This document shows positions 29,764 through 38,288 of a stretch of 58,131 nt of DNA, piece after piece; position 1 is the stretch's first letter; each line of letters opens with the position of its first letter. The notes beneath the pieces were generated by a model that saw nothing but the letters and a program-made list of their open reading frames with translations, was not told the origin of the DNA and searched no databases. The stretch is from CAYRPN01 sp964426135 (lineage in GTDB: Bacteria > Planctomycetota > Phycisphaerae > Phycisphaerales > Phycisphaeraceae). The stretch lies in assembly GCA_964426135.1 (NCBI GenBank), contig CAYRPN010000023.1, positions 1-58,131 on the forward strand, given 5' to 3'. A program made the translations under genes and the position numbers.

Positions 29764-30891
29764 ATGTCCGCAAGCCGCAAGGTCATCGAACAATTGGCGC
29801 AGCGCATCGCCGCGATCGAGCAGGCCGCCGCCGGCGCGGTCTTCGGCGGCGAGGGCGACGCTGATTGCGCGGCAGCGCGGGTCGTGCCCACGGGTTGGCC
29901 GGGGGCCGATGCAAGGCTGGGCGGCGGGCTGGCGCGCGGCGCGGTGCATGAGTGGTTCGCCGCGGCGGATGAGAATGGCGGCGACAACGTGCGAGGGCAA
30001 TCAAGTCCAGGCCATCGAGGATCGCATCAACCCTGGATCGCGCCGCTGTGCATCCTTGCTCACCTGGCGTGGCAGGCAGTGGAGCTTTCGCAGTCGGTGC
30101 AATCGCGAGTGCTCTGGATCGGCCGGCGATGCTGGCCCTATCCGCGCGTGCTGGTGGCGGCGGGCCGGTCTTCGCGGTTTGCTCCATCACATCTTTTGAA
30201 AACCTCGCTCTTCCTCAACCCGCCCGATCGCTCCACGCGGTTGTGGGCGATTGACCTGGCGCTGCGATCGCCCGCCGTCGCCCTGGTCATCGCCGACGGC
30301 AGCGGCCTGGACATGGCGGCCACGCGCCGGCTGCAACTGGCCGCCGAGGCGGGCCTGCGCGGCGGCGGCGGAGGCATCGCGCTGTTCGTCCGACCGCCGC
30401 ACGAGCAGCGCCAACTCTCCGCCGCGAGCACGCGCTGGCGGGTGGGGAGGGAAGGGGGCAGGGGACAGGAGATAGCGGACAGGGGACAGGGGACAGGACG
30501 AGGCAATCCGATGGCAATCGGGTGGGGCGCGCGTTTAGCGGAAACGCCGCAGGCGTCTGGCGAAACGCGAGCGCGTGGCATTCCGCCAGACGCCTGCGGC
30601 GTTTCCGCTAAACGAGAGGAATCGTTGCGGTCGACCCTCGCGCCGCTGTTGTCTCCTTCGGCCCCTGTCCCCTGTCTCCTGTCCCCTGTTTCCTCTCCGC
30701 GCTGGCGCGTTGAACTGCTGCGCTGCAAGGGCGGCAACCTCGACGCCTTGTCGCGCGGCGAGGACAACTGGCTGGTGGAGTGGCGCTATGAAACGTGTGC
30801 TGTCGCTGTATCTGCCGATGTGGTCGATCGACCTGGCGCGACGCAGGCTTTGCCGCAGCGCGGGACGGACATCGGTCGGCGCACCGCGTGA
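29764..30891 (+). CDS. imuA: ImuA-like mutasome protein with in-frame repeat block
   Basis: A 375-residue RecA-related accessory protein of error-prone translesion repair. Visible features are the N-terminal LAQRIAAIEQ helix, PTGWPGADARLGGGLARGAVHEWFA (residues about 42-66, ImuA/SulA-like), SRVLWIGRRCWPYPRVLVAAG, and LWAIDLALRSPAVALVIADGSGLDMAATRRLQLAAEAG. After about residue 228 the family pattern is broken by about 85 residues encoded by nested repeats (GGGGACAGG arms around a TTTAGCGGAAACG element), then resumes with RWRVELLRCKGG. The end overlaps imuB by 104 bp. The usual third gene, dnaE2, is not downstream. Function as ImuA inferred from family plus imuB neighbour. Confidence 0.8.
   Translation: MSASRKVIEQLAQRIAAIEQAAAGAVFGGEGDADCAAARVVPTGWPGADARLGGGLARGAVHEWFAAADENGGDNVRGQSSPGHRGSHQPWIAPLCILAHLAWQAVELSQSVQSRVLWIGRRCWPYPRVLVAAGRSSRFAPSHLLKTSLFLNPPDRSTRLWAIDLALRSPAVALVIADGSGLDMAATRRLQLAAEAGLRGGGGGIALFVRPPHEQRQLSAASTRWRVGREGGRGQEIADRGQGTGRGNPMAIGWGARLAETPQASGETRARGIPPDACGVSAKREESLRSTLAPLLSPSAPVPCLLSPVSSPRWRVELLRCKGGNLDALSRGEDNWLVEWRYETCAVAVSADVVDRPGATQALPQRGTDIGRRTA
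30447..30703. repeat. Nested repeats inside imuA
   Basis: The outer arms are GGGGACAGG-type units (30447-30502) and CCCCTGTCTCCTGTCCCC-type units (30659-30703), an inverted pair. Inside lies a complete TTTAGCGGAAACGCCGCAGG ... GGCGTTTCCGCTAAAC element (30532-30613). The inner element recurs at 39642-39752 and 54969-55064, with one arm at 42207-42233. Everything stays in the imuA frame. Confidence 0.92.
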
Positions 30892-32989
30892 AGGCGATCG
30901 TGCGCGGCGCGATGAAGTGTTGCCGGCGATCCTGCTGGTGAACACGGTGGCCGACCGCCAGATCGTCGCCTGCTGCTGCGAGCGTGCCTCGGCCGCGGGC
31001 GTGCAGCCGGGGATGACGCTGGCGCACGCGCGGGCGCTGCTGCCAGGCAAGGAGAAAGGGACCAAGGGACCAAGGGACCAAGGGACGGAGGGACGGAGGG
31101 ATCAAGGGACGGAGGGACGGAGGGACCAAGGGACCAAGGGACGGAAGAGGCAGGTGTCCGTTTCCGCTCCTTGGTCTCCTGGTCCCTTGGCTCCTTTGTC
31201 CCTTCATCCTTTCACGCCGCAGCGCGACGCCATCGCGCTGCGGGCGCTGGCCGAATGGGCGACACGTTTTGCACCGACGGTGTCGCCGGACGCGGAGATG
31301 GCCGCGCTCGTTCCGGGCTCTGGTTCCCACTCCCTTGGCCCTGGGCCCTCTTCCCTCGGCCCTGCCTTCCTCCTGCACACCGGCCTGATCCTCGACGTCA
31401 CCGGCTGCACCCGCCTCTACGGCAGCGAGTCGAAACTCATGCAACAGCTCACCGCCGCCGTCACGCGACTGGGCTTTCGCTGCCGCGCCGCCATCGCGCC
31501 GACCATCGGCGGCGCGTGGGCGCTCTCGCGCTTCGGTCCTCAGCCGGCGATGATCGTGCAGGACGATGATCTTCTCGCCGCGCTGGCGCCGCTGCCGGTG
31601 CGGGCGCTGCGCGTGGATGAAAATGTGCTCGACGCGCTGGCGGAAGTGGCGGTCGATCGCATCGAGCATCTGCTCGCCTTGCCGCGGGAGATGCTGCCCT
31701 CGCGCTTCGGCGACGATCTGCTGCTGCGACTGGATCAGGCGCTGGGGCAGGCGATGGAGACGATCGATCCTGTTCGGCCCGCGCCGCCGCCGAGCGTGGA
31801 GGTTCTCTTCGCCGGCCCCGCGACGCAGGTCGAGGCGATTCAGCAGGCGGCGCGAAAGCTGGTGGAAGAACTCGTCACAGAACTGCGCCATCGCGAGAGC
31901 GGCGCGCGGCAACTGGACCTGACGCTGTTCCGCGCCGATGCCGAGCCGGTGCAGCTGAACGCGGCGTTCGGTCGGCCCAGCCGGGATGTGAGGCACCTGT
32001 GGTCGCTGCTGTCGCCGCAGTTGGAGAAGGCGAACCTGGGCCACGGCGTCGATCGCATGACGCTGTGTGCCTCGCGCCTCGGTCGGCTGCGGCACGAACA
32101 GGCGGAGCGATGGCGCGACAACGACGCCGCGACGGCGACGCAGCTTGAGCAGGAACTAGGGCAGCTTGTCGATGTGCTGACGAATCGCCTGGGGCCGGCG
32201 GGCGTGCTGGAGGTGGAAGCGGTGGCCACGCACCAGCCGACGCGGGCGTTCCGGTTGAGGGAACAGGGAGCAGGGGACAGGAGACAGGAGACAGGGGACA
32301 GGAGACAGGGGACAGGGGACAGGGGACAGGGAACAGAGAGGCATTTAGCCGGCGGGCTTGCCCGCCGTGGGGCTGCGGGGCAGGCGGGGATTTCGAATGG
32401 TCGAGGGCCGGATTTGAGATTTGGAATTTCAGATTTGAGATCTGAGATTTCAGATTCGAGATCTGAGATTTCAGGTTTGAGATCTGAGATTTCAGATTTG
32501 AGGTTGGAACATTCCGACTCACGTGCCGGGGGCCATGGCGGCACCGCGCTCGATCGGCCCTCGCTGCTGCTGGAGATTCCCGAGTTGATCGAGGTTTGGG
32601 CGATGACGCCGGACGGCCCGCCGGTGCTGCTGCGCTGGCGCGGAGCGGAGCATCGCGTGGTGTCGAGCGTGGGGCCGCTGCGGATCGCGGACGAATGGTG
32701 GCGTGCGGGACAGGGGACAGGAGACAGGGAACAGGGGGCAGGGGACAGGGAACATTTAGCCGGCGGGCTTGCCCGCCGCGAGGCCGCGGAGTCGTTGGCG
32801 GTCGGGATGACAGCGATGCCTATCGCAGCGAACGCAGCAGCAGCAGAGGCTCCGGCAGCAAGCGCGACGAGTCTCGCCGCCGTGGCATGCTGCGATTATT
32901 TCAAGGTGGCCGACGACACGGGGCGGTGGCTGTGGATCAGCCGATCGTGGCCGTCGGGGCGGTGGCTGCTGCGCGGGATGTGGGTGTGA
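30788..32989 (+). CDS. imuB: ImuB-like Y-family polymerase homologue with many repeat inserts
   Basis: A 733-residue non-catalytic Y-family polymerase relative acting as mutasome adaptor. It starts MKRVLSLYLPMWSIDLARRR, where catalytic Y-polymerases have FxDxD, so the metal site is absent as in ImuB. ACCCERASAAGVQPGMTLAHARALLP, LILDVTGCTRLYGSE, GFRCRAAIAPTIGGAWALSRFG and the little-finger-like region near 330-450 match the family. At least four low-complexity inserts are encoded by repeats: 31053-31215, 31318-31372, 32264-32520 and 32706-32785. They include two HLAGGLARR peptides from the CATTTAGCCGGCGGGC repeat. About a quarter of the protein is insert. The frame is open throughout. No beta-clamp motif was identified. 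Confidence 0.82.
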   Translation: MKRVLSLYLPMWSIDLARRRLCRSAGRTSVGAPREGDRARRDEVLPAILLVNTVADRQIVACCCERASAAGVQPGMTLAHARALLPGKEKGTKGPRDQGTEGRRDQGTEGRRDQGTKGRKRQVSVSAPWSPGPLAPLSLHPFTPQRDAIALRALAEWATRFAPTVSPDAEMAALVPGSGSHSLGPGPSSLGPAFLLHTGLILDVTGCTRLYGSESKLMQQLTAAVTRLGFRCRAAIAPTIGGAWALSRFGPQPAMIVQDDDLLAALAPLPVRALRVDENVLDALAEVAVDRIEHLLALPREMLPSRFGDDLLLRLDQALGQAMETIDPVRPAPPPSVEVLFAGPATQVEAIQQAARKLVEELVTELRHRESGARQLDLTLFRADAEPVQLNAAFGRPSRDVRHLWSLLSPQLEKANLGHGVDRMTLCASRLGRLRHEQAERWRDNDAATATQLEQELGQLVDVLTNRLGPAGVLEVEAVATHQPTRAFRLREQGAGDRRQETGDRRQGTGDRGQGTERHLAGGLARRGAAGQAGISNGRGPDLRFGISDLRSEISDSRSEISGLRSEISDLRLEHSDSRAGGHGGTALDRPSLLLEIPELIEVWAMTPDGPPVLLRWRGAEHRVVSSVGPLRIADEWWRAGQGTGDREQGAGDREHLAGGLARREAAESLAVGMTAMPIAANAAAAEAPAASATSLAAVACCDYFKVADDTGRWLWISRSWPSGRWLLRGMWV
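31053..31215. repeat. GGGACCAAGG / CCTTGGTCCC repeats inside imuB
   Basis: About ten GGGAC(C/G)(A/G)AG-type 8-9 bp units on the left, then CTTGGTC(T/C)CCTGG-type units on the right forming an inverted pair. Same class as in aroC and leuS, in frame. Confidence 0.9.
32264..32520. repeat. Composite repeat block inside imuB
   Basis: In order: GGGGACAGGAGACAGG units (32264-32338), one CATTTAGCCGGCGGGC palindrome (about 32341-32368), and AGATTTGAGATCTGAGATTT units (about 32406-32512). Three repeat families are stacked in one reading frame. A second GGGGACAGG plus CATTTAGCCGG block lies at 32706-32785. Confidence 0.9.
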
Positions 32990-33001
32990 GGACGCTATCA
33001 C

Positions 33002-33090
33002 GTAGGGTGCGTCAAGGCTTGGCGCGGACGCACCACGGTCTACTGAGAGCGCAATCCGGTGCGTCCGCGCCGAGCCTTGACGCACCCTAC
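33002..33090. repeat. GTAGGGTGCGTC inverted-repeat element
   Basis: GTAGGGTGCGTCAAGGC at 33002 and GCCTTGACGCACCCTAC ending at 33090, with inner GCGCGGACGCACC arms. Lies just after imuB, in the gap before the convergent CbiX-like gene. Confidence 0.92.
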
Positions 33091-33134
33091 GGCGAAAACG
33101 ATACCAGTCTGCGGAGTCGTATTTCCAAGACCGC

Positions 33135-33665
33135 TTACTTCGTGCGCGGCTCCTGCCGCATCTCGCACTGACCCTGTTTTTCGCGTTGGCAGACATCGCA
33201 AAATAGTTGCGCTGCTGGGTCGCCGGAGGCTCGCTTGAGGCAGTCATCGACGCGCGATTGCACGATGTCGCACATGAGCGGATGCAGGCCGATGGGCGCG
33301 GTGACCAGGAACTTCACGCCCGCATGCTTCGCGGCGGCTTCGGCGGTGAGGCGCGGAATGTCCACGCTCCAGTGTCGACCGGGCAGCAGGAAATAGGGCA
33401 TCACCACCACGCATGCCGCACCGGCAGCGACGCACTTGTCGAACGCCTGCGCGATGGTCGGTTCGGCCAACTCCATGTGCGCCGGCTCGACGATGCGGTA
33501 GGGCGTGAATGCACGGAATCGCTGAACGAACTCCTCCAACATGGCGTTGGACTCGCCGCGCTTGGAGCCGTGGTCGACGATGATGAGGGCGGTGTTCAAG
33601 GGGATGCGAGGTCGGCGAAGTTCGCGACGTCCGCTCTGCGAGCGGACGCTAAACGGGATCGTCAT
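33135..33665 (-). CDS. CbiX/SirB-type chelatase-like protein
   Basis: Up to 176 residues, a single-domain class II chelatase fold (sirohydrochlorin cobalto- or ferrochelatase family). LIIVDHGSKRGESNAMLEEF carries the first active-site His. PAHMELAEPTIAQAFDKC carries the second, near residue 62. VVVMPYFLLPGRHWSVDIP follows. The C-terminus has CDVCQREKQGQC, a Cys cluster that may hold a metal or Fe-S centre, unlike minimal CbiX. The first 20 residues (FSVRSQSGRRELRR) are encoded by a CGTCCGCTC-TGC-GAGCGGACG palindrome (33628-33648), so the native start is probably downstream, perhaps the TTG before NTALIIV. No other siroheme or cobalamin genes are adjacent. Confidence 0.75.
   Translation of the reverse strand: MTIPFSVRSQSGRRELRRPRIPLNTALIIVDHGSKRGESNAMLEEFVQRFRAFTPYRIVEPAHMELAEPTIAQAFDKCVAAGAACVVVMPYFLLPGRHWSVDIPRLTAEAAAKHAGVKFLVTAPIGLHPLMCDIVQSRVDDCLKRASGDPAAQLFCDVCQREKQGQCEMRQEPRTK
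33628..33648. repeat. Palindrome at the 5' end of the CbiX-like gene
   Basis: A 9-bp stem CGTCCGCTC / GAGCGGACG around TGC. A short GCGAAGTTCGC palindrome lies beside it (33615-33625). It occupies the codons before the conserved start of the chelatase domain. Confidence 0.75.
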
Positions 33666-33707
33666 TCCGCTGCTCGGACAAATGGGCCTGCTCGGGCGCG
33701 GCGCGAT

Positions 33708-35741
33708 TCACCGCGTGCCCAGTTTCACCTTCAGTTCCACTTCTTTATCGCCGCGTTTCACTTTCACTTTCACTTCCTGTCCCGGCTTCGCCGCCCCGAT
33801 CAAGCCGGTGAGATCCTTGAGGTTCTTCACTGGCTTGTCGTCCCAGGCGGTGATGACGTCGTCGGTCTTCATGCCGGCGGCCTCGGCGGGGGAGCCGGGG
33901 CTGGTGCCGTCGATGGCGCAGCCGGTGTCGGCGTCGAGGCTTGCGTAGTTGGGGACGATGCCCAGGTAGGCGCCGCCGCCGCGCGGGCCGCCGGCCGCGG
34001 GGTGGGCCATGCGCACTTTCTGGAATGCGATCTTGTCGCTGCTGTGCCACATTTTGCGTGCGATGGCGATGGTGGCTTCGCAGACTTTCACGCCGCCTTC
34101 GACGTTGATCTTCTCCGCGGTATCGCTGGGCTTGTGGTAATCGGGATGAACGCCGGTGAAGAAGTGGATCGCGGGGATTCCGCGTGTGTGGAACGACTGG
34201 TGATCGCTGCCGCCGATGCCGTCACCGCCGCTGGTGGAAATCTTGATGCCTGCCAGGGTCTCGGCTTCCTTGACCCATGGCTCGAACTTGTCGCCGCTGC
34301 CCACGCCCACGCCCACGACCTTGTCGTCCTTCATGCGGCCGATCATGTCGAGGTTGAGCATGGCGACGATCTGTTCCTGCTTGATGTTCAGATCGGCGAG
34401 GCTGCGCATCATGTGGGCGGAGCCGAGCAGGCCGCGCTCTTCACCGTTGAAGAGAACGAAGAGGATGGAGCGGCGCGGCTTGGGCTGGGCGGGGGGTTTG
34501 TTCGCGTTCGTATCCAGATTCGCGCCCAAGGCCGGGCCGCTTGAAGCGGCCCCGCCTGCGGCGGGAGAGTCGGCATCGGCTTTCGCCAGTTCGACGAAGC
34601 GCTGCGCAATCAGCACGATGCCCGCGGTGCCCGAGGCGTTGTCGTCCGCGCCATGGTAGATGTCGCCGGGCTTGGATTTGCCGATGGCGCCCATGCCGCC
34701 GTGGCCCAGGTGGTCGTAGTGGGCGCCGATGACGATGTACTCATTGGCCAGTTCACCGGTGCCGGGCAGAACACCGGCGACGTTTTCCACCGCGACTTTC
34801 TTGCGCTCGAGTTCGACGTGGCCTTTCACCACGATGCCTTCCATCGGCGTGGGCTTCAGTTCACCCGCGTCGGCAGCGCTCTGCCATTTGCCGGGCGTGG
34901 TCACGTCGCCGAGATTCGCTCCGCGCAGCATCGCGCGGAACACTTCCTGCGTCATCTGGATCACCGGGATCGGCGTCATCTCGCCGGCCTGCGTACCGGC
35001 GACCGTTGGGATCGGGCCATCCGCGTTCGGCCTGGGCGGATCGACCACGACCAGCGCGCTGGCTCCGTGCTCGGCTGCCCATTTCGCCTTGCTGATGAGA
35101 TTGGAAAGATCGCCCCAGCCGCCGGGCGCTTCGCCGGCCCATTTCGCCTTGCCCTTCTCATCCATCGGCTCATAGCGGAACGCGATCGCGACTTTGCCCT
35201 TCAGCGCCTCTTTGTCCAGGCCGGCAAAGCTGTCGTAGCTCTGCTCTTTGCTCTTGGCGGCGTATCCGACGAACACCGCGGGGCCCTCGAACCTGGCGTT
35301 GCCGGAGAATCCGCGGGCGTTGTAGTGCTCCACCGCCTTGGGCTTCATCAACTCCTTGCCGTTCGTGTCCAGCACCACCAGATCCAGCGACTTGGCGACG
35401 GCGCCGGCGTTGATGTCGAACGTCTGCAGATACGTCGGCTCGCCCGGATTCTTCGAAATGAACGCGGGCTTGAGGCCCAGCGCTTTGAGTTCGTTCACCA
35501 GATAGTCGCGAGCGATCTCCAGCCCCTTCGTGCCGGGTCCGCGGCCTTCCATTTCCGGAGCTGCCAGATCGGTGACGAGTTTGCGATAGCGCTCGATGTC
35601 GCGCTGTCGGGCGCTGGCATCGGGAGTGCCCGCCGTCGCCTTGGGCCTGGGCGCGTCGGGCAGTTTCTCCGCGGCTCGCAGCGGAACGAACAGCGAAGCC
35701 AACACGAGCAACCACAGAAACGGCAGGGCGGTGCGATGCGA
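33708..35741 (-). CDS. Secreted M28 family metallopeptidase with PA and PDZ domains
   Basis: A 677-residue protein with signal peptide MSHRTALPFLWLLVLASLFVPLRA. Residues about 110-320 form a protease-associated (PA) region (GPAVFVGYAAKSKEQSYDSFAG, ALVVVDPPRP). The M28 zinc site follows: GAHYDHLG (about 342), GADDNASGTAG (about 362), NGEERGLLGSAHMM (about 424) and HKPSDTAEKI with its final His (about 540). A C-terminal PDZ domain (AYLGIVPNYAS to KVKRGDKEVELKV, about 585-675) is attached. A 19-bp palindrome lies in frame in the linker between the second and third zinc segments. The start is chosen at the signal peptide. An ATG 17 codons upstream is less likely. Probably a periplasmic aminopeptidase. 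Confidence 0.92.
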   Translation of the reverse strand, partial: SHRTALPFLWLLVLASLFVPLRAAEKLPDAPRPKATAGTPDASARQRDIERYRKLVTDLAAPEMEGRGPGTKGLEIARDYLVNELKALGLKPAFISKNPGEPTYLQTFDINAGAVAKSLDLVVLDTNGKELMKPKAVEHYNARGFSGNARFEGPAVFVGYAAKSKEQSYDSFAGLDKEALKGKVAIAFRYEPMDEKGKAKWAGEAPGGWGDLSNLISKAKWAAEHGASALVVVDPPRPNADGPIPTVAGTQAGEMTPIPVIQMTQEVFRAMLRGANLGDVTTPGKWQSAADAGELKPTPMEGIVVKGHVELERKKVAVENVAGVLPGTGELANEYIVIGAHYDHLGHGGMGAIGKSKPGDIYHGADDNASGTAGIVLIAQRFVELAKADADSPAAGGAASSGPALGANLDTNANKPPAQPKPRRSILFVLFNGEERGLLGSAHMMRSLADLNIKQEQIVAMLNLDMIGRMKDDKVVGVGVGSGDKFEPWVKEAETLAGIKISTSGGDGIGGSDHQSFHTRGIPAIHFFTGVHPDYHKPSDTAEKINVEGGVKVCEATIAIARKMWHSSDKIAFQKVRMAHPAAGGPRGGGAYLGIVPNYASLDADTGCAIDGTSPGSPAEAAGMKTDDVITAWDDKPVKNLKDLTGLIGAAKPGQEVKVKVKRGDKEVELKVKLGTR
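34534..34552. repeat. In-frame palindrome inside the M28 peptidase gene
   Basis: GGGCCGCTT-G-AAGCGGCCC, a 9-bp stem around one base, encodes part of an Ala/Gly/Ser linker (GGAASSGPALG) between conserved zinc-site segments. Same TTGAA-centred class as 4853-4869. Confidence 0.8.
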
Positions 35742-35857
35742 CATCGGGCGTGATCTCCGTAGGTTGCCTTCATGATAGGCCCAAACGGACAAAGTGCGAG
35801 GGTTTGCAGTCGCGCGGTGCGACAGGCTATCTCCCTATCCGCACGAGATGCCGAGCG

Positions 35858-35891
35858 TGGTGCGTCCGCGCCGAGCCTTGACGCACCCTAC
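35858..35891. repeat. Single arm of the GTAGGGTGCGTC element
   Basis: TGGTGCGTCCGCGCC ... TTGACGCACCCTAC, the right arm only. It ends 3 bp short of the flotillin-like gene's stop codon on the opposite strand. The left arm is missing. Confidence 0.85.
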
Positions 35892-35894
35892 AGG

Positions 35895-37466
35895 TCAAGC
35901 TTTCTTCCCGCCATCGCGAGGCGGCGGCGGGGTGGCCACGGCTGTCGCGCCAGTCTTCGTCGTCGCGTCCACCGTGCCCAGCACGCCGGGCAGTTCCACG
36001 CCGGCCTGCTTCGCCAGTTCGTGCATCGGCGGCAGCGAGCCGATCAGGCTGCGCAGGAAGTTCGCGGTGGAGCCATCGCTGCCGCTAGCGCTGCCCGAGT
36101 CCCAGACGGTGATCTTGTCGATCTTCAGGTTGGCGATCGCCTTCACCTGTTCGCGAACGAGTTCGGGCAGCTTCTCGATCATCAGCAGCGTGGGGGCGAG
36201 TTCGGGCTTTTCGCCGCAGATGCGCAGCAGTTCCTCGTAGCCCTTGGCCTTGGCGGTGAGCACGCGCTGGATGCCCTCGGCCTCGGCGTTGTAGCGGGCG
36301 AGGATGCCGTCCGCTTCGCCCTTGGCGGTCCGGCGGATGCGCTCGGCCTCGGCCTCGGCGTCGATCGTGACCTTCTCCTTTTCAATCGTCTGCTTGACGA
36401 CCTGTTCCTTTTCCAGCTTGGCCAGTTCCTGCTCCGCCTCGGCCTTGAGCACGTCGCGGGCCGACTGGGCGCGGGCGACTTCGCCGCGACGCCTGGCGTC
36501 CGCCTCGCGCTCGGCGAGCGTGGCGTTGTAGGTCGCCATGTTCGCCTTCGCTTCGTTTTCGCCCTGAATGGCGGCGGCTTCCAGCTCGGAAATCCTGATG
36601 CGCTGATCCGTCTCCGCCTGTTTCTTGCCCTGCACCGCCAGCGCTTTCTGCTGGGCGATGGCGATTTCCTGCTCGCGGTTCGCGTTCGCTTCGCCGGTGA
36701 GGCCCTCCGCTTCCAGCTTGGACACATTGATGCGCTGCTCGCGCTCCGCGTTCTTGCGGCCGATCGCCGCACCCGCCACCTGATTGGCGACCTCCACTTC
36801 CTTCTGACGATTCGCCGACGATTCACCGATCGCGCCTTGCCGCAGGGCCTCGGCGACTTCGATCTTCGCCTGGTTCACCGCATCCGCGGCGGCCTTGCGG
36901 CCCAGGGCTTCGATGTAGCCCGATTCGTCCATGATGTCGCGGATGTTCACGTTGATGACATCGAGGCCGATCTTGTTCAGCTCGAATCCCACGTTCTTGT
37001 TGACCAGATCGAGGAACACTTCGCGGTCCTGGTTGATCTGCTCGATGGTGAGCGTGGCGATGACCAGTCGCATCTGGCCGAGGATGATGTCGCGTGCCTG
37101 GGCGGCGATGGCGTCTTCGCGCAGGCCCAGCAGGCGCTCGGCCGCGTTGTTCATGATCGCCGGATCGGTGGAGATGCCGACCGTGAACGTGGAGGGTACG
37201 TTGACGCGGATGTTCTTCTTCGAGAGCGCGCCGGTGAGCTCGATCTCAATCGCCATCGGCTCCAGCGACATGTACTGGTAGTCCTGAAACAGCGGCACGA
37301 TGAACACGCCGCCGCCGTGGACGCAGCGGGCCGCCTGAGCGCCGCCGACCTTGCCGTAGACGACGAGGATGCGGTTGGACGGGCAGCGTTTGTACTGCTT
37401 CACCACGAAGGTGAGCACGCCGAGGATCACCAGGACGATGAGGACTGGAATGATGATGCCGGACAT
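35895..37466 (-). CDS. Flotillin-like SPFH membrane-scaffold protein
   Basis: A 523-residue protein with an N-terminal hydrophobic anchor (MSGIIIPVLIVLVILGVLTFVV), an SPFH/band-7 domain (about 25-200, with ILVVYGKVGG, GGGVFIVPLFQDYQYMSLEPMAIEI, and FELNKIGLDVINVNIRDI) and a long Ala/Glu/Arg coiled coil (about 200-400, EAEAERIRRTAKGEADGILARYNAEAEGIQRV). This is the architecture of FloT/YuaG and eukaryotic flotillins, which organise membrane microdomains. The C-terminus is low-complexity (ATPPPPRDGGKKA). The upstream gene on the same strand is an NfeD-like protein, the standard partner, so the two likely form an operon despite 199 bp containing an AT-rich repeat. Confidence 0.93.
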   Translation of the reverse strand: MSGIIIPVLIVLVILGVLTFVVKQYKRCPSNRILVVYGKVGGAQAARCVHGGGVFIVPLFQDYQYMSLEPMAIEIELTGALSKKNIRVNVPSTFTVGISTDPAIMNNAAERLLGLREDAIAAQARDIILGQMRLVIATLTIEQINQDREVFLDLVNKNVGFELNKIGLDVINVNIRDIMDESGYIEALGRKAAADAVNQAKIEVAEALRQGAIGESSANRQKEVEVANQVAGAAIGRKNAEREQRINVSKLEAEGLTGEANANREQEIAIAQQKALAVQGKKQAETDQRIRISELEAAAIQGENEAKANMATYNATLAEREADARRRGEVARAQSARDVLKAEAEQELAKLEKEQVVKQTIEKEKVTIDAEAEAERIRRTAKGEADGILARYNAEAEGIQRVLTAKAKGYEELLRICGEKPELAPTLLMIEKLPELVREQVKAIANLKIDKITVWDSGSASGSDGSTANFLRSLIGSLPPMHELAKQAGVELPGVLGTVDATTKTGATAVATPPPPRDGGKKA

Positions 37467-37490
37467 GGGGACTCCTTGGGGGAGGAAGGC

Positions 37491-37590
37491 AGATTGAAAA
37501 TTGAGAATTGCAAATTGAAAAGTTTAAATTGTCGCCATCGACGGAGAACAATTTGCAATACTCAATTGACAATTTTCAATTTGCAATACT
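37491..37590. repeat. AT-rich inverted repeat (AATTGAAAATTG units)
   Basis: GATTGAAAATTGAGAATTGC units at left and GACAATTTTCAATTTGC units at right form an imperfect inverted pair of about 100 bp, strikingly AT-rich in GC-rich surroundings. It lies between the NfeD-like and flotillin-like genes, so it may shape expression within that unit. Confidence 0.85.
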
Positions 37591-37664
37591 GTTCTCCTCA
37601 CGCAGCAGGTTGCCCCGCGCGGGCCGTCGCCGAGCCTTTGGCCCGCGGCTAAACGAAAGACGAT

Positions 37665-38288
37665 TCAGCTCTTCACCTGGACAACCACGCTCTGATCATC
37701 CTCCACGCTGACGATCGTCACCGCGGTGAAGGCGGCGATTTCCTCGGCGTTGCTCGATGCGGAGAGAATCTTCTTTCGGCCGGACACCGTGACTTCCACC
37801 TGTCCGCGGCCCTTGCCTTTGGCGGGGATCGTCAGATAGACGCGGCCTGTGTTGCCGATGGCGGTCTTCACGTCGTAATGCGCCTCGCGCGCCATCTTGC
37901 GCACGCCCCACATCAGCGCCGAGGCGAGCAGCATCAGCCCGAACCCGAATCCGCCGGCGGCGAATGAGGAGGGCACCGGCCCCATGTCCCAGCTCACGCG
38001 GCAGGTCAGTCCGACCCAGCCCGTGCCCATGAAGAAGGCAAGGATGGAGAGCAGCGAGAAGATGGTGAACGCGCCGGTGGAATCGATGTGCGTGCCGCCG
38101 TGATCCAGATCGGCGCCGCCAACGTCCAGGTCGCCGCCGCCAAAACCGAAGGTCAACTGCATGCCCAGGTGAATGAGAAAGAACAGCGTCGCGGTCATGG
38201 CGAGGATGAAGTAGATCGCCACGTCCAGCCCCTGATCCAGATAGCGGGCGAGATCGAAAAACTCGGAGATGGAGGCGATGAAAGGCAT
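37665..38288 (-). CDS. NfeD-like membrane protein (YuaF type), flotillin partner
   Basis: A 207-residue protein with three membrane spans (about 25-43, 73-92 and 105-125). A Gly/Asp-rich loop (GGGDLDVGGADLDHGGTHID) follows the first span. A C-terminal OB-like domain (AIGNTGRVYLTIPAKGKGRGQVEVTVSGRKKILSA, about 143-178) is diagnostic for NfeD proteins of the YuaF class, which lack the protease domain. These work with flotillins in membrane organisation. It is immediately upstream of the flotillin-like gene on the same strand. Normal length. Confidence 0.85.
   Translation of the reverse strand: MPFIASISEFFDLARYLDQGLDVAIYFILAMTATLFFLIHLGMQLTFGFGGGDLDVGGADLDHGGTHIDSTGAFTIFSLLSILAFFMGTGWVGLTCRVSWDMGPVPSSFAAGGFGFGLMLLASALMWGVRKMAREAHYDVKTAIGNTGRVYLTIPAKGKGRGQVEVTVSGRKKILSASSNAEEIAAFTAVTIVSVEDDQSVVVQVKS

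Noticed and set aside
32990..33700. dnaE2 downstream of imuB
   Set aside because: The region holds only a repeat and the convergent CbiX-like gene; no polymerase motifs are seen.
35772..37652. 626-residue plus-strand frame opposite the flotillin-like gene
   Set aside because: It is the antisense shadow of the flotillin-like gene; the minus frame has a clear SPFH domain and coiled coil.
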